Shown here in pieces: positions 1 through 7,432 of a stretch of DNA of 64,000 bases (positions are counted from its first letter, which is position 1; each line of letters begins with the position of its first letter). The translations under genes were made by a program, and so were the position numbers. The notes beneath the pieces were generated by a model. That model saw only the letters and a list, made by a program, of their open reading frames with translations, did no database searches and was not told the origin of the DNA. The stretch is from CAVSVP01 sp963731125 (GTDB lineage Bacteria; Pseudomonadota; Gammaproteobacteria; Competibacterales; Competibacteraceae): assembly GCA_963731125.1 (NCBI GenBank), contig CAVSVP010000009.1:434001-498000 (forward strand). Reading direction: 5' to 3'.

Positions 1-22
1 CTACTATGCTGCCATGAAACAT
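1..22 (-). CDS. dapA: dapA 5' end (4-hydroxy-tetrahydrodipicolinate synthase), partial
   Basis: Only the first seven codons lie in the window, read leftwards from an ATG at 22-20 and giving MFHGSIV. This matches the usual start of gammaproteobacterial DapA, the lysine/diaminopimelate-pathway enzyme that condenses pyruvate with aspartate semialdehyde. A GGAG ribosome-binding site lies about nine bases upstream of the ATG. dapA divergent from gcvR is the standard gammaproteobacterial arrangement, which supports the call. The rest of the gene is outside the window. Confidence 0.7.
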
Positions 23-333
23 AGAATTTTCTCCAATCTTTATAAGTTAGTTTGGCATGGTACGTACGTGTCATTGGATTGACAAGCGCTCCGCTTGGCT
101 TGACCTGAGAGGCCGTTGAAAAACTCCAGGCTAAAGGATTTAGGAACATTTCAAATCAATGCCTTAGCTTATACGCCGGGGTATTTTTCAACAGTTTCTG
201 AGACGACTATTGTATTAATAGCAAATTGCTTTTTGGCTTTGCCAGTAAGATCGACGTCACTATGCGCAAACGCCGGTGGCGGTATACTGTATGTAAAATT
301 GCTGCACCCCTTAGCTCGTCGGAGTGCTTGTCT

Positions 334-864
334 GTGAAAAATTACTTGGTTGTCTCTGCCCTGGGAGAGAATCGACCAGGCCTAATTAGTGAATTATCTC
401 GTGTTATTTCAGAATGTGATTGCAGCATTGTAAACAGCCGTATGACAGTGCTTGGTAATGAGCTCGCCGTCATCTTAATGGTACAAGGCAATTGGAGTGC
501 ACTCGCGAAACTCGAACTTCAGTGGAAACGACTTGAGCCATCACTAAATATGATAATTTTTTCCAAACGGACTGGAGAACAAAAACACCAGGGCAATATC
601 TTGCCCTATGCCGTGGAAGTCGTTTCCATTAATAACGCAAGTATTGTCTATGGCTTGACCAATTTTTTTGCAAATCGCTCTGTTAACATTGATGATTTAA
701 CTATTTACAGTTATCAAACCTCACATAATGGTACACCTATGTTTTCTATTAATTTAGCCGTTGGCATCCCAGCTGACACGCATATCGCTTCATTACGGGA
801 AGAATTCATGGACTTTTGCGATGAGCTTAATCTCGATGCCGTGATGGAACCCATCAAGGGGTAA
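334..864 (+). CDS. gcvR: Glycine cleavage system transcriptional repressor (ACT domains)
   Basis: A protein of 176 residues with two ACT-type ligand-binding domains. The first begins at the N-terminus (LVVSALGENRPGLISEL, near residues 4-20) and the second near residue 90 (YAVEVVSINNASIVYGL). GcvR lacks a DNA-binding domain and represses the glycine cleavage operon by binding the activator GcvA when glycine is low. I chose the GTG at 334: it gives the usual family length, follows a GGAG at 321-324, and starts the ACT fold immediately. The longer in-frame reading from 226 adds 36 unconserved residues. The gene is divergent from dapA. Its usual downstream partner, a bcp-type peroxiredoxin gene, is absent and an IS element and a MITE sit there instead. 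Confidence 0.85.
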   Translation: MKNYLVVSALGENRPGLISELSRVISECDCSIVNSRMTVLGNELAVILMVQGNWSALAKLELQWKRLEPSLNMIIFSKRTGEQKHQGNILPYAVEVVSINNASIVYGLTNFFANRSVNIDDLTIYSYQTSHNGTPMFSINLAVGIPADTHIASLREEFMDFCDELNLDAVMEPIKG

Positions 865-884
865 AGAATGTCAGGAAGATAATT

Positions 885-1778
885 AGACCCCTTGAAAAAG
901 TAGCGATGAACCCTCAGTACTTATAGGTATGAGTTATGAAAACCTGCGAAAACTTCCCGCTGATCAGTTTCGTCGTGCCTGTGGTGTTAAGCCGGAGACT
1001 TTCGAGGCCATGATGGAGGCCGTGCGGACGGCTGAACGCCAAAAACGCAAATCGGGCCGTCCCTCCACGGTGCCCTTGGCCGATCAACTGCAGCTGACAT
1101 TGCTCTATCATTATGACTACCGTACCCAGTTGCAGGTAGGGGTAGATTCGGGTCTGGGTGAGTCCGCCGTCTGCCGATTGATCCGGCGTGTGGAAGACCG
1201 CTGGTTGGCCGATCAACGCTTTCATCTTCCCAAGCGTAGCGAGCGTGTGCAACTCAGCCGTTCTGATACGCCGGCGGTGGCGGTCGATGCGTCTGAAACG
1301 CCCATCGAGCGTCCAAAAAAAAAACAACGCAATCACTACAGTGGCAAGCAGAAGGACCACACGATCAGGGCACAATTGACCGTTGACCTGAACACCGAAA
1401 AGATTCTGGCGACGGCTGTTGCACCGGGTCGCGTCCACGATTTGGTGTTGGGTAAGGATCATCTTCATGAGGTGTCACTGTCCATTCCTTGCTTGTTCGA
1501 TAAGGGTTATCAAGGTATCCAACATCAGCATGCGCAAGCGTACTTGCCCTGCAAAGCGAGTCGAGGCCGACCTCTGAACCCGGAGCAACGCCATGTTAAC
1601 CGTCTGCACGCCGCGATTCGGATTCGTGTCGAGCATGTCATCCGTTCCCTGAAACGGTTCCGCATCCTGGCAGGTCGCTATCGCAATCGGCGGCGCCGAT
1701 TTGGGTTACGGTTTAACTTGATTGCAGCGATCCACAATTTCGAAATCACCCCTGCAGCATGACTTTTTCAAGAGGTCT
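885..1778 (+). mobile_element. IS5-family element (ISL2-like group), intact
   Basis: An 894-bp element. Its left end reads AGACCCCTTGAAAAAGT and its right end is the inverted complement with one mismatch (AGACCTCTTGAAAAAGT). The flanking ATT at 882-884 and 1779-1781 is a 3-bp target duplication, a size typical of the ISL2 group of the IS5 family. One transposase ORF fills the element. It lies just after gcvR, in the gap to phoH. Confidence 0.85.
929..1762 (+). CDS. IS5-family transposase (DDE_Tnp_4 type)
   Basis: A single-ORF transposase of 277 residues. An N-terminal helix-turn-helix region (about residues 1-95) precedes an RNase H-like DDE core. The first Asp is in AVDASETPIERP (about residue 118), the second in LFDKGYQG (about residue 190), and the Glu in RIRVEHVIRSLKRF (about residue 236). 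The ATG at 929 follows the left inverted repeat by 27 bases and the stop lies beside the right repeat. No internal stop or frameshift is visible, so the protein may be active. The long antisense ORF over it is a coding shadow. Confidence 0.85.
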   Translation: MSYENLRKLPADQFRRACGVKPETFEAMMEAVRTAERQKRKSGRPSTVPLADQLQLTLLYHYDYRTQLQVGVDSGLGESAVCRLIRRVEDRWLADQRFHLPKRSERVQLSRSDTPAVAVDASETPIERPKKKQRNHYSGKQKDHTIRAQLTVDLNTEKILATAVAPGRVHDLVLGKDHLHEVSLSIPCLFDKGYQGIQHQHAQAYLPCKASRGRPLNPEQRHVNRLHAAIRIRVEHVIRSLKRFRILAGRYRNRRRRFGLRFNLIAAIHNFEITPAA

Positions 1779-1803
1779 ATTATAGTGATTTCACAAGAAT
1801 TTT

Positions 1804-2113
1804 GGCAGTGTCCCTCAACTGCCTTGATGGGATTGTCTTCAGGAAGCGGTAAAAACTTGGTTTAGAAATGCTCGCTCTAGCTACTACCAGTATTTTCATT
1901 AACTTACATGCTGCAGACGTTATCTCGGAGAAGAATTTTTGATTCAAGGTTGCAAGCTCTAGTTTCGAAAATAGTAGACCATGGCAGCAAAACCGACTTT
2001 GCAGGCTTGTACTTCAATGAGAAACCACTTTATCAATGCTAATTCCTGACCATGAATTAGGCACTTGGGACCAAAACCATCTAAGTTCATCAAGGCAGTT
2101 GAGGGACACTACC
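1804..2113. mobile_element. 310-bp MITE with the terminal repeats of the 1.3-kb IS1-like element
   Basis: A non-coding element bounded by inverted repeats of 26 bp with one mismatch, starting GGCAGTGTCCCTCAACTGCC on the left and GGTAGTGTCCCTCAACTGCC on the right complement. It is flanked by a perfect 8-bp direct repeat AGAATTTT (1796-1803 and 2114-2121). The same terminal sequence, with CTCCC in place of CTGCC, bounds the IS1-like elements at 27272-28572 and 37090-38394, which also make 8-bp duplications. The interior has no transposase fragment that I can recognise. This is best read as a miniature element moved in trans by an IS1-like transposase. Confidence 0.8.
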
Positions 2114-2203
2114 AGAATTTTGGATCAGAAATTAATTCGTTTCGTAGGGAATGGTTAATCTGTTTGCAACTGAGCATTTAAAATAGGTGGCTAAAAATTT
2201 TTC

Positions 2204-3604
2204 ATGACTACTCAGTACTATAAGCGCCTTTTTATATTGGATACTAACGTATTGATGCATGATCCTACGGCTTTATTTCGCTTTAAAGAGCATGACGTTT
2301 ATCTTCCCATGATGGTTTTGGAAGAGCTTGATCGCGCTAAGAAAGGTATGTCTGAAGTGGCGCGTAACGTTCGCCAGGCAAGTCGTTTTTTAAATGAACT
2401 CATTGCTGAAGCGAGTAAGGAGGAAATTGATCAGGGTTTGAAGCTACCAGCCCCGCAAGGCAATAGTAGCGCACCAACCGGTGGTCACTTGTACTTTCAA
2501 ACCCGTCCCGTCACTCCGGTATTGCCTTCATTACCAGGTAATACGCCCGATAATGATATCTTAGGTGTCGCAATGATCCTTCAGCAGGAGCATCCTGGTT
2601 GCCAGGTCACATTGGTATCCAAAGACATCAACTTGCGCATTAAAGCGACTATTCTTGGTATTCATGCGGAAGATTACTACAACGATCAGGTACTCGATGA
2701 TGTTAATTTGCTTTATAGCGGAACACGCGAAGTACCAGTAAATTTTTGGGAAAACCATGACAGAGATATGGAATCCTGGCAGGAAAGCGGACGTACTTTC
2801 TATAAGGTGCGTGGACCTGAAGTGAAAAACTGGCACCCTAATCAGTGTATTTATATGGATAATGAACAGAATTCAGCGTTTATTGTTCGCCATATTGACG
2901 GCGACGTGGCAAAAATGGAAATTCTCAGAGACTACACAACGCCAAACCACACGGTGTGGAGTATAACTGCTCGTAATAGAGAGCAAAATTTTGCACTGAA
3001 CTTGTTGCTGGATCCAGAGATCGATTTTGTTTCTTTGCTTGGTGCAGCCGGCACGGGTAAAACTTTACTGGCCTTAGCCGCAGGTCTGGCTCAAACCTTG
3101 GATAGTCAATATTACCGAGAAATTATTATGACGCGCGTCACGGTGCCTGTTGGCGAGGATATCGGTTTCTTACCCGGCACCGAAGAAGAAAAAATGACTC
3201 CCTGGATGGGTGCTTTAATGGATAATCTGGAAGTACTATCCAGTCCCTCAGAGGGTGGAGAATGGGCCCGGACTGCCACCCAGGATCTGCTTAGTAGCCG
3301 CATTAAGATTCGCTCCCTAAATTTTATGAGAGGACGCACTTTTCAAACTAAGTATCTTATTATTGATGAGGCTCAGAACCTAACTTCAAAACAAATGAAG
3401 ACCCTTGTCACTCGCGCTGGTCCCAATACAAAAGTGGTCTGCTTGGGAAATCTCGCTCAAATCGACACACCTTACCTGTCGGAAACCACGTCTGGGCTTA
3501 CCTACGTAGTCGATCGTTTTAAAAACTGGCCGCACAGCGGTCATGTCACTTTAGTGCGGGGAGAACGCTCACGACTGGCTGAATTCGCCTCGGATGCTCT
3601 CTGA
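2204..3604 (+). CDS. PhoH-family PIN-domain ATPase
   Basis: A 466-residue fusion of an N-terminal PIN nuclease domain (about residues 8-160; acidic motif LDTNVLMHD and EELD) and a C-terminal PhoH-type P-loop ATPase (about residues 250-460; Walker A GAAGTGKT, Walker B YLIIDEAQN). This is the PhoH2-like architecture, for which RNA unwinding and cleavage activity has been described. The exact role in this organism is not known. The ATG at 2204 gives the normal start of the PIN domain. The gene overlaps the convergent permease gene by 36 bases at its 3' end. It follows the MITE and IS5-type insertions, so its promoter region (2122-2203) may have been altered by them. Confidence 0.88.
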   Translation: MTTQYYKRLFILDTNVLMHDPTALFRFKEHDVYLPMMVLEELDRAKKGMSEVARNVRQASRFLNELIAEASKEEIDQGLKLPAPQGNSSAPTGGHLYFQTRPVTPVLPSLPGNTPDNDILGVAMILQQEHPGCQVTLVSKDINLRIKATILGIHAEDYYNDQVLDDVNLLYSGTREVPVNFWENHDRDMESWQESGRTFYKVRGPEVKNWHPNQCIYMDNEQNSAFIVRHIDGDVAKMEILRDYTTPNHTVWSITARNREQNFALNLLLDPEIDFVSLLGAAGTGKTLLALAAGLAQTLDSQYYREIIMTRVTVPVGEDIGFLPGTEEEKMTPWMGALMDNLEVLSSPSEGGEWARTATQDLLSSRIKIRSLNFMRGRTFQTKYLIIDEAQNLTSKQMKTLVTRAGPNTKVVCLGNLAQIDTPYLSETTSGLTYVVDRFKNWPHSGHVTLVRGERSRLAEFASDAL

Positions 3605-4705
3605 AGTGGGTGGAATATTTTTGACAATACTCGATGGTGGAGATTTTACCGGTTGCCGAAATGTTCCTCTTGGCCAGGCTTTAAGTATCGCCTGCACGAC
3701 AGTGGCCAGGGGAATCGCAAAAAATACTCCCCAAAACCCCCATAATCCACCGAACACCAATACCGCAACAATAATGGCGATGGGATGCAAATCCACGACT
3801 TCAGAAAACAGCAAAGGGACCAGCACGTTGCCATCGAGCGCCTGAATAATCGCATAGGCTATCATTAACCACATAAACTCCGAGCCCCATCCCCATTGAA
3901 AAAAAGCAACAAGAGCGACTGGAAGCGTTACTACTACAGCGCCAATGTAAGGTACGATGACCGATAAGCCTACCATCAGCCCCAGTAACATGGCAAATTG
4001 TAGATTCATAAAAGCGAAAACAACGTAACTTACCAGCCAAACGACAAGTATTTCCCAGAACTTACCGCGTATGTAATTCCCCATTTGTAGATCCACCTCC
4101 CGCCATACCTTTTGAATCAGCGTATAATCTTCGGGAAGGAACCCGCGGAACCAGATGAGAATACGATCCTTATCCTTAAGGAAGAAGAAAACCAGTAAGG
4201 GCACGAGTACCGCATAAATGACGATCGTAATAAAACCAACTACCGAGGCCAGCGACCAGCTTAGAATTTTTTGGCTAAGATTAGTAAATTCTTCATTGAT
4301 CGTATTAGTGAATTGCAACACCTGAACTTCAGTGATAAAGCTGGGATACATAGATGGCAGGCTCTCCAGGAGTGCATAGCCTTTTTTAAACATGGTGGGA
4401 AATTGCTGCATTAATTGAATCAACTGGCGTGATAGCAAGGGCATCAGGCCTATCAAGAGAAATACCATAAAAGCACTGAACAAAACAAAAACTAATAGGA
4501 CTGCTGGCAAGCGCGGTATGCCTAGACGCTGCAGGATCTGGACAAAATCCTCTAGCAGATATGCAATTACTATGCCGGCCAGTACCGGAGCCAACATCTG
4601 CCCCATGAGCAATATCACTGCAGTGGTCACTACTAATAGCACCATCAGGACAACTACCTGAGGGTCGGTAAAATGACGCCGAAACCAATCACTGATTATT
4701 TTCAT
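3569..4705 (-). CDS. AI-2E/PerM family permease
   Basis: A multi-pass inner-membrane protein of 378 residues with the pattern of the AI-2E transporter (PerM/YdiK) family. It has paired N-terminal helices, a hydrophilic central segment (about 90-150), and a conserved C-terminal half with glycine-rich helices (LLGLMVGLSVIVPYIGA near residue 240). Substrates are known only for a few members, so the substrate here is unassigned. I prefer the ATG at 4705 over the longer reading from 4723, because a GAGG lies about seven bases upstream. The 3' end overlaps convergent phoH by 36 bases. Confidence 0.8.
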   Translation of the reverse strand: MKIISDWFRRHFTDPQVVVLMVLLVVTTAVILLMGQMLAPVLAGIVIAYLLEDFVQILQRLGIPRLPAVLLVFVLFSAFMVFLLIGLMPLLSRQLIQLMQQFPTMFKKGYALLESLPSMYPSFITEVQVLQFTNTINEEFTNLSQKILSWSLASVVGFITIVIYAVLVPLLVFFFLKDKDRILIWFRGFLPEDYTLIQKVWREVDLQMGNYIRGKFWEILVVWLVSYVVFAFMNLQFAMLLGLMVGLSVIVPYIGAVVVTLPVALVAFFQWGWGSEFMWLMIAYAIIQALDGNVLVPLLFSEVVDLHPIAIIVAVLVFGGLWGFWGVFFAIPLATVVQAILKAWPRGTFRQPVKSPPSSIVKNIPPTSESIRGEFSQS

Positions 4706-5129
4706 CGAGAACCTCAGTGGCACAACGCCCCTCTAGCCCGGATATTTCACGAATCGATACTGGTTATCCACGTTAGCCGGGACACTTTGGAGGTTATTTT
4801 GCAGGAGCGAGCTCGCTCGCGAACTAACCCTGATGTCCGCCTCAATCGCGAGCAAGCTCGCTCCTACCGGTGAATGTGACGGCTAATACGCTCCACCTTT
4901 TTAATCTAACTAGGTTCATTTCCGAAAATTCGGAGGCCATTTAGTTTTATAATCAATACCATAAATAGACAACGCGGTGGTTTATGAAATATCTAGGCTA
5001 GAAACAATGCAGATTACCTATGCAAAGAGATGAATTATGGTAGCAGTAAAGCTGTTTGATACCCAGAGAGAACACCGGCATCACACCCCCTAACGTAAGC
5101 CTACTCCACCAAACCGTAAGGAAGTTTTC
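4706..5129. other. Intergenic region holding a REP pair
   Basis: A stretch of 424 bases between two divergently transcribed genes, the permease and the radical SAM gene. Apart from the inverted REP-like pair at 4801-4867 I see no RNA gene or credible small ORF. Confidence 0.5.
4801..4867. repeat. Inverted pair of REP-like palindromes
   Basis: Two copies of a 22-bp palindromic unit face each other: GCAGGAGCGAGCTCGCTCGC... at 4801-4822, and its near-complement at 4846-4867, which on the minus strand reads GTAGGAGCGAGCTTGCTCGC.... They are separated by 23 bases. This closely resembles the REP sequences of pseudomonads and related gammaproteobacteria. Such pairs are commonly moved by a host RAYT transposase, and none is seen in this window. 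Confidence 0.75.
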
Positions 5130-6008
5130 ATGCTCAATTACGATATGCCGCTTTATCGCCCGCCTTCCGAAGGCAATAATTTGATTCTTCAGGTTACCTT
5201 GGGTTGCAGCTTTAATCGCTGCAGCTTCTGTTCCATGTATCGTTCAAAAAAGTTTTCCATACGCCCTCTGAAAGCAGTGCTGACCGAAATTGAGCATACG
5301 GGGCGGATTTATCCAGAGGTAACGAGGGTATTTTTAGCCGATGGCGATGCCTTTGTAGCTCCCACTAACCACCTCATTACTATACTCGATGCCTTACAAG
5401 CGGCTTTTCCAAATTTGGAAAGGGTTTCTAGCTACGCTTTACCAGCGAATCTTCGCAAAAAAACCGTTGATGAATTGATTCAACTGCGAACCCATAAACT
5501 GACCTTAATTTATTATGGTATTGAATCCGGTTCGGCAGATATTCTTAAGCGCATTACTAAGGGAGCTACGCCTGAATCCATGATTCAAGGTCTAACCAAA
5601 GCTTCACAGGCAGGTTTGCAGATTTCTGCCACAGTGATTTTGGGTTTAGGCGGTCAGACCCATTGGCAGGAACACATCGACGCAACAGCGCAATTAATTA
5701 ATCAGGTAAAATTGAACTATCTCTCTACTCTACAGCTAGGACTGCATCCTACGATTCACAATGAATTTCATAAAAAGTTTCGCGAACCTTTTGTACCCCA
5801 GGATGACTTTGGGCTCTTAGAAGAACAGTCACGTTTACTTGAGCGCTTGGATCCCGACCATCCATTAGTATTCCGCTCCAACCATGCCTCCAACGCATTA
5901 GCCTTAGCTGGAACTTTACCGGAAGACAAACCTAAACTTCTGGCGATGCTGCAATTAGCTCGGGCTGGAAATGTAAAATTACGCCCCAGTTGGCTACGTG
6001 GTTACTAA
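5130..6008 (+). CDS. Radical SAM protein of unknown substrate
   Basis: A 292-residue radical SAM protein. The cluster-binding cysteines are in LGCSFNRCSFC (Cys26, Cys31, Cys34). A glycine/glutamate motif (YYGIESGS, about residue 130) and the ILGLGG strand (about residue 170) are typical of the partial TIM barrel that binds S-adenosylmethionine. No B12-binding, TRAM or SPASM domain is attached. The spacing resembles Elp3/HemN-like uncharacterised members. No pathway partner is adjacent, so the reaction is unknown. The ATG at 5130 is preceded by AAGGAAG. The 3' end overlaps convergent rsd by 15 bases. Confidence 0.8.
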   Translation: MLNYDMPLYRPPSEGNNLILQVTLGCSFNRCSFCSMYRSKKFSIRPLKAVLTEIEHTGRIYPEVTRVFLADGDAFVAPTNHLITILDALQAAFPNLERVSSYALPANLRKKTVDELIQLRTHKLTLIYYGIESGSADILKRITKGATPESMIQGLTKASQAGLQISATVILGLGGQTHWQEHIDATAQLINQVKLNYLSTLQLGLHPTIHNEFHKKFREPFVPQDDFGLLEEQSRLLERLDPDHPLVFRSNHASNALALAGTLPEDKPKLLAMLQLARAGNVKLRPSWLRGY

Positions 6009-6482
6009 ACGGGTGTTTGCTGGTGAAGATAATTTAATAGCCGTTATCAAGCGGTCTTCTAACTCAATACGCGCGGCAAGATTCTCGCCTAAACGGGAAA
6101 GATTGATGCACAGATCCTCCACCATTTCAGAGGGTTCTTTACCATCATAGCGATCGTTAAAATCAATAGCAGTCTGAGTCGTTTCAACGATGCGCGGATA
6201 CAGTTCTCTGATAAGGCCTTTGACGCGACGGCAATGCTCTGTATCATCGACATTGCCCTCAAGGCACTGATAGACCTCAAAATGTCCTAACGCTATATAA
6301 TCCACTAAGACCTGGCAGAACTGCTGTAATAAAGGCTGTACCGCAGCAGCCTTATCATAAGGCTTCATCTCTACCAACTGGTTAAAGAGAACCAGAATTT
6401 CCTGACGTTCCGTCAGCAGCTTGGTGATCAAAACCGGCACGGCTTTGCTGTGAATATAATCACGACGGATGTTAGTAATCAT
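5994..6482 (-). CDS. rsd: Anti-sigma-70 factor Rsd/AlgQ
   Basis: A 162-residue helical protein of the Rsd/AlgQ family, which binds the primary sigma factor and shifts RNA polymerase to alternative sigma factors. Diagnostic segments are the central LVDYIALGHFEVYQCL and the C-terminal SRLGENLAARIELEDRLI, which match the family's conserved helices. I chose the ATG at 6482 because the sequence GGAGGA precedes it at good spacing. The upstream in-frame ATG at 6497 overlaps that ribosome-binding site and is unlikely to be used. It is convergent with, and slightly overlaps, the radical SAM gene. Confidence 0.85.
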   Translation of the reverse strand: MITNIRRDYIHSKAVPVLITKLLTERQEILVLFNQLVEMKPYDKAAAVQPLLQQFCQVLVDYIALGHFEVYQCLEGNVDDTEHCRRVKGLIRELYPRIVETTQTAIDFNDRYDGKEPSEMVEDLCINLSRLGENLAARIELEDRLITAIKLSSPANTRLVTT

Positions 6483-6644
6483 CCAGATTTCCTCCATTAT
6501 TCTTTGTTGTATTACCTAAAAAGGTTACACCATGCTAGCAGGACTGACCGTCTTTTCCAATATCTTTAATACAATTTTCAGTATCTTAAGTGCACCAGGC
6601 GTGTGTCAATTTGATCACTTGTTATCATCAATCGGGGATTACCG

Positions 6645-7319
6645 TCAGCTGCCTCTGTTGACCACCTTGTCGCGCAAATAAACAGGTAAAGCCAATTCTG
6701 CAGCCACCGTTTCACCTCGTTGACAGGCAAGTGCTCCTAGCATGGCAATGTCACCCGCTCGAGGATAGCTGTCCCCCCACCATGTCGTGATTCCCAGGCG
6801 GCGTTGCAAACTCTCAGCATGCGTTAACCAACCGCTGCCTGCCCCGTGCCACTCTCCCTCGACTAAAAGAGGTGCCGTATCCGGTGAACAAACTTGTTCT
6901 TCACCAACCAACAACACGCCTCTCTCCGAATCAGCCATATAAGTACCCCAGTAAATTTCTCCCATACGAGCATCAATAGTTGCTACAACTCGATCTACTC
7001 CATGTTGATAGACCGTATCTTTAGCAATAGCAGCTAGGGTAGAAATTGGTGCGACTGGTAAATCAGCAGCAAACGCAATACCTTGTATGACGCCAGATGC
7101 AATCCGTATACCAGTAAACGCTCCCGGACCACAACCGAAGGCCAACGCATTAAGTTGTGCCACATTAAGACCAGCTTCAGCTAAAACCGCTTCAAGCATA
7201 GGCAGAATCAAGGCAGCATGACGACGAGGTGCAATTTCGTAACGCTCAATGATCTCATCGTTTACCAGCACAGCAGCCGAGCAGGCCTCTGTAGCAGTAT
7301 CTAGGGCAAGAAGTTTCAA
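6645..7319 (-). CDS. tsaB: tRNA threonylcarbamoyladenosine synthesis protein TsaB
   Basis: A protein of 224 residues of the ASKHA fold. TsaB pairs with TsaD and TsaE to form the t6A modification on ANN-decoding tRNAs, and is essential in many bacteria. The N-terminus LLALDTATEACSAAV and the motif GCGPGAFTGIRIASGVIQG (about residues 68-86) are characteristic. I start it at the TTG at 7319, preceded by GGAG at about eight bases. The longer reading from 7352 adds eleven non-homologous residues. It lies downstream of, and in the same direction as, the YoaA-like helicase gene, as in Escherichia coli, with a gap of 113 bases. Confidence 0.9.
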   Translation of the reverse strand: MKLLALDTATEACSAAVLVNDEIIERYEIAPRRHAALILPMLEAVLAEAGLNVAQLNALAFGCGPGAFTGIRIASGVIQGIAFAADLPVAPISTLAAIAKDTVYQHGVDRVVATIDARMGEIYWGTYMADSERGVLLVGEEQVCSPDTAPLLVEGEWHGAGSGWLTHAESLQRRLGITTWWGDSYPRAGDIAMLGALACQRGETVAAELALPVYLRDKVVNRGS

Positions 7320-7432
7320 AGCAAAGCTCCAATCAGCAGCCTGGCCAAGCACACATGCTGCACATGATGAACTCAGTCAGCGGCCTCTTCGCGAGGGGGA
7401 TTATTTGCCAATGCAGGTAAGGGTAGATCGCC

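Noticed and set aside
116..337. 73-codon ORF upstream of gcvR
   Set aside because: It overlaps the gcvR start and the divergent promoter region with dapA; no homology recognised.
914..1468. 184-codon minus-strand ORF
   Set aside because: Antisense to the IS5-type transposase; no recognisable protein pattern.
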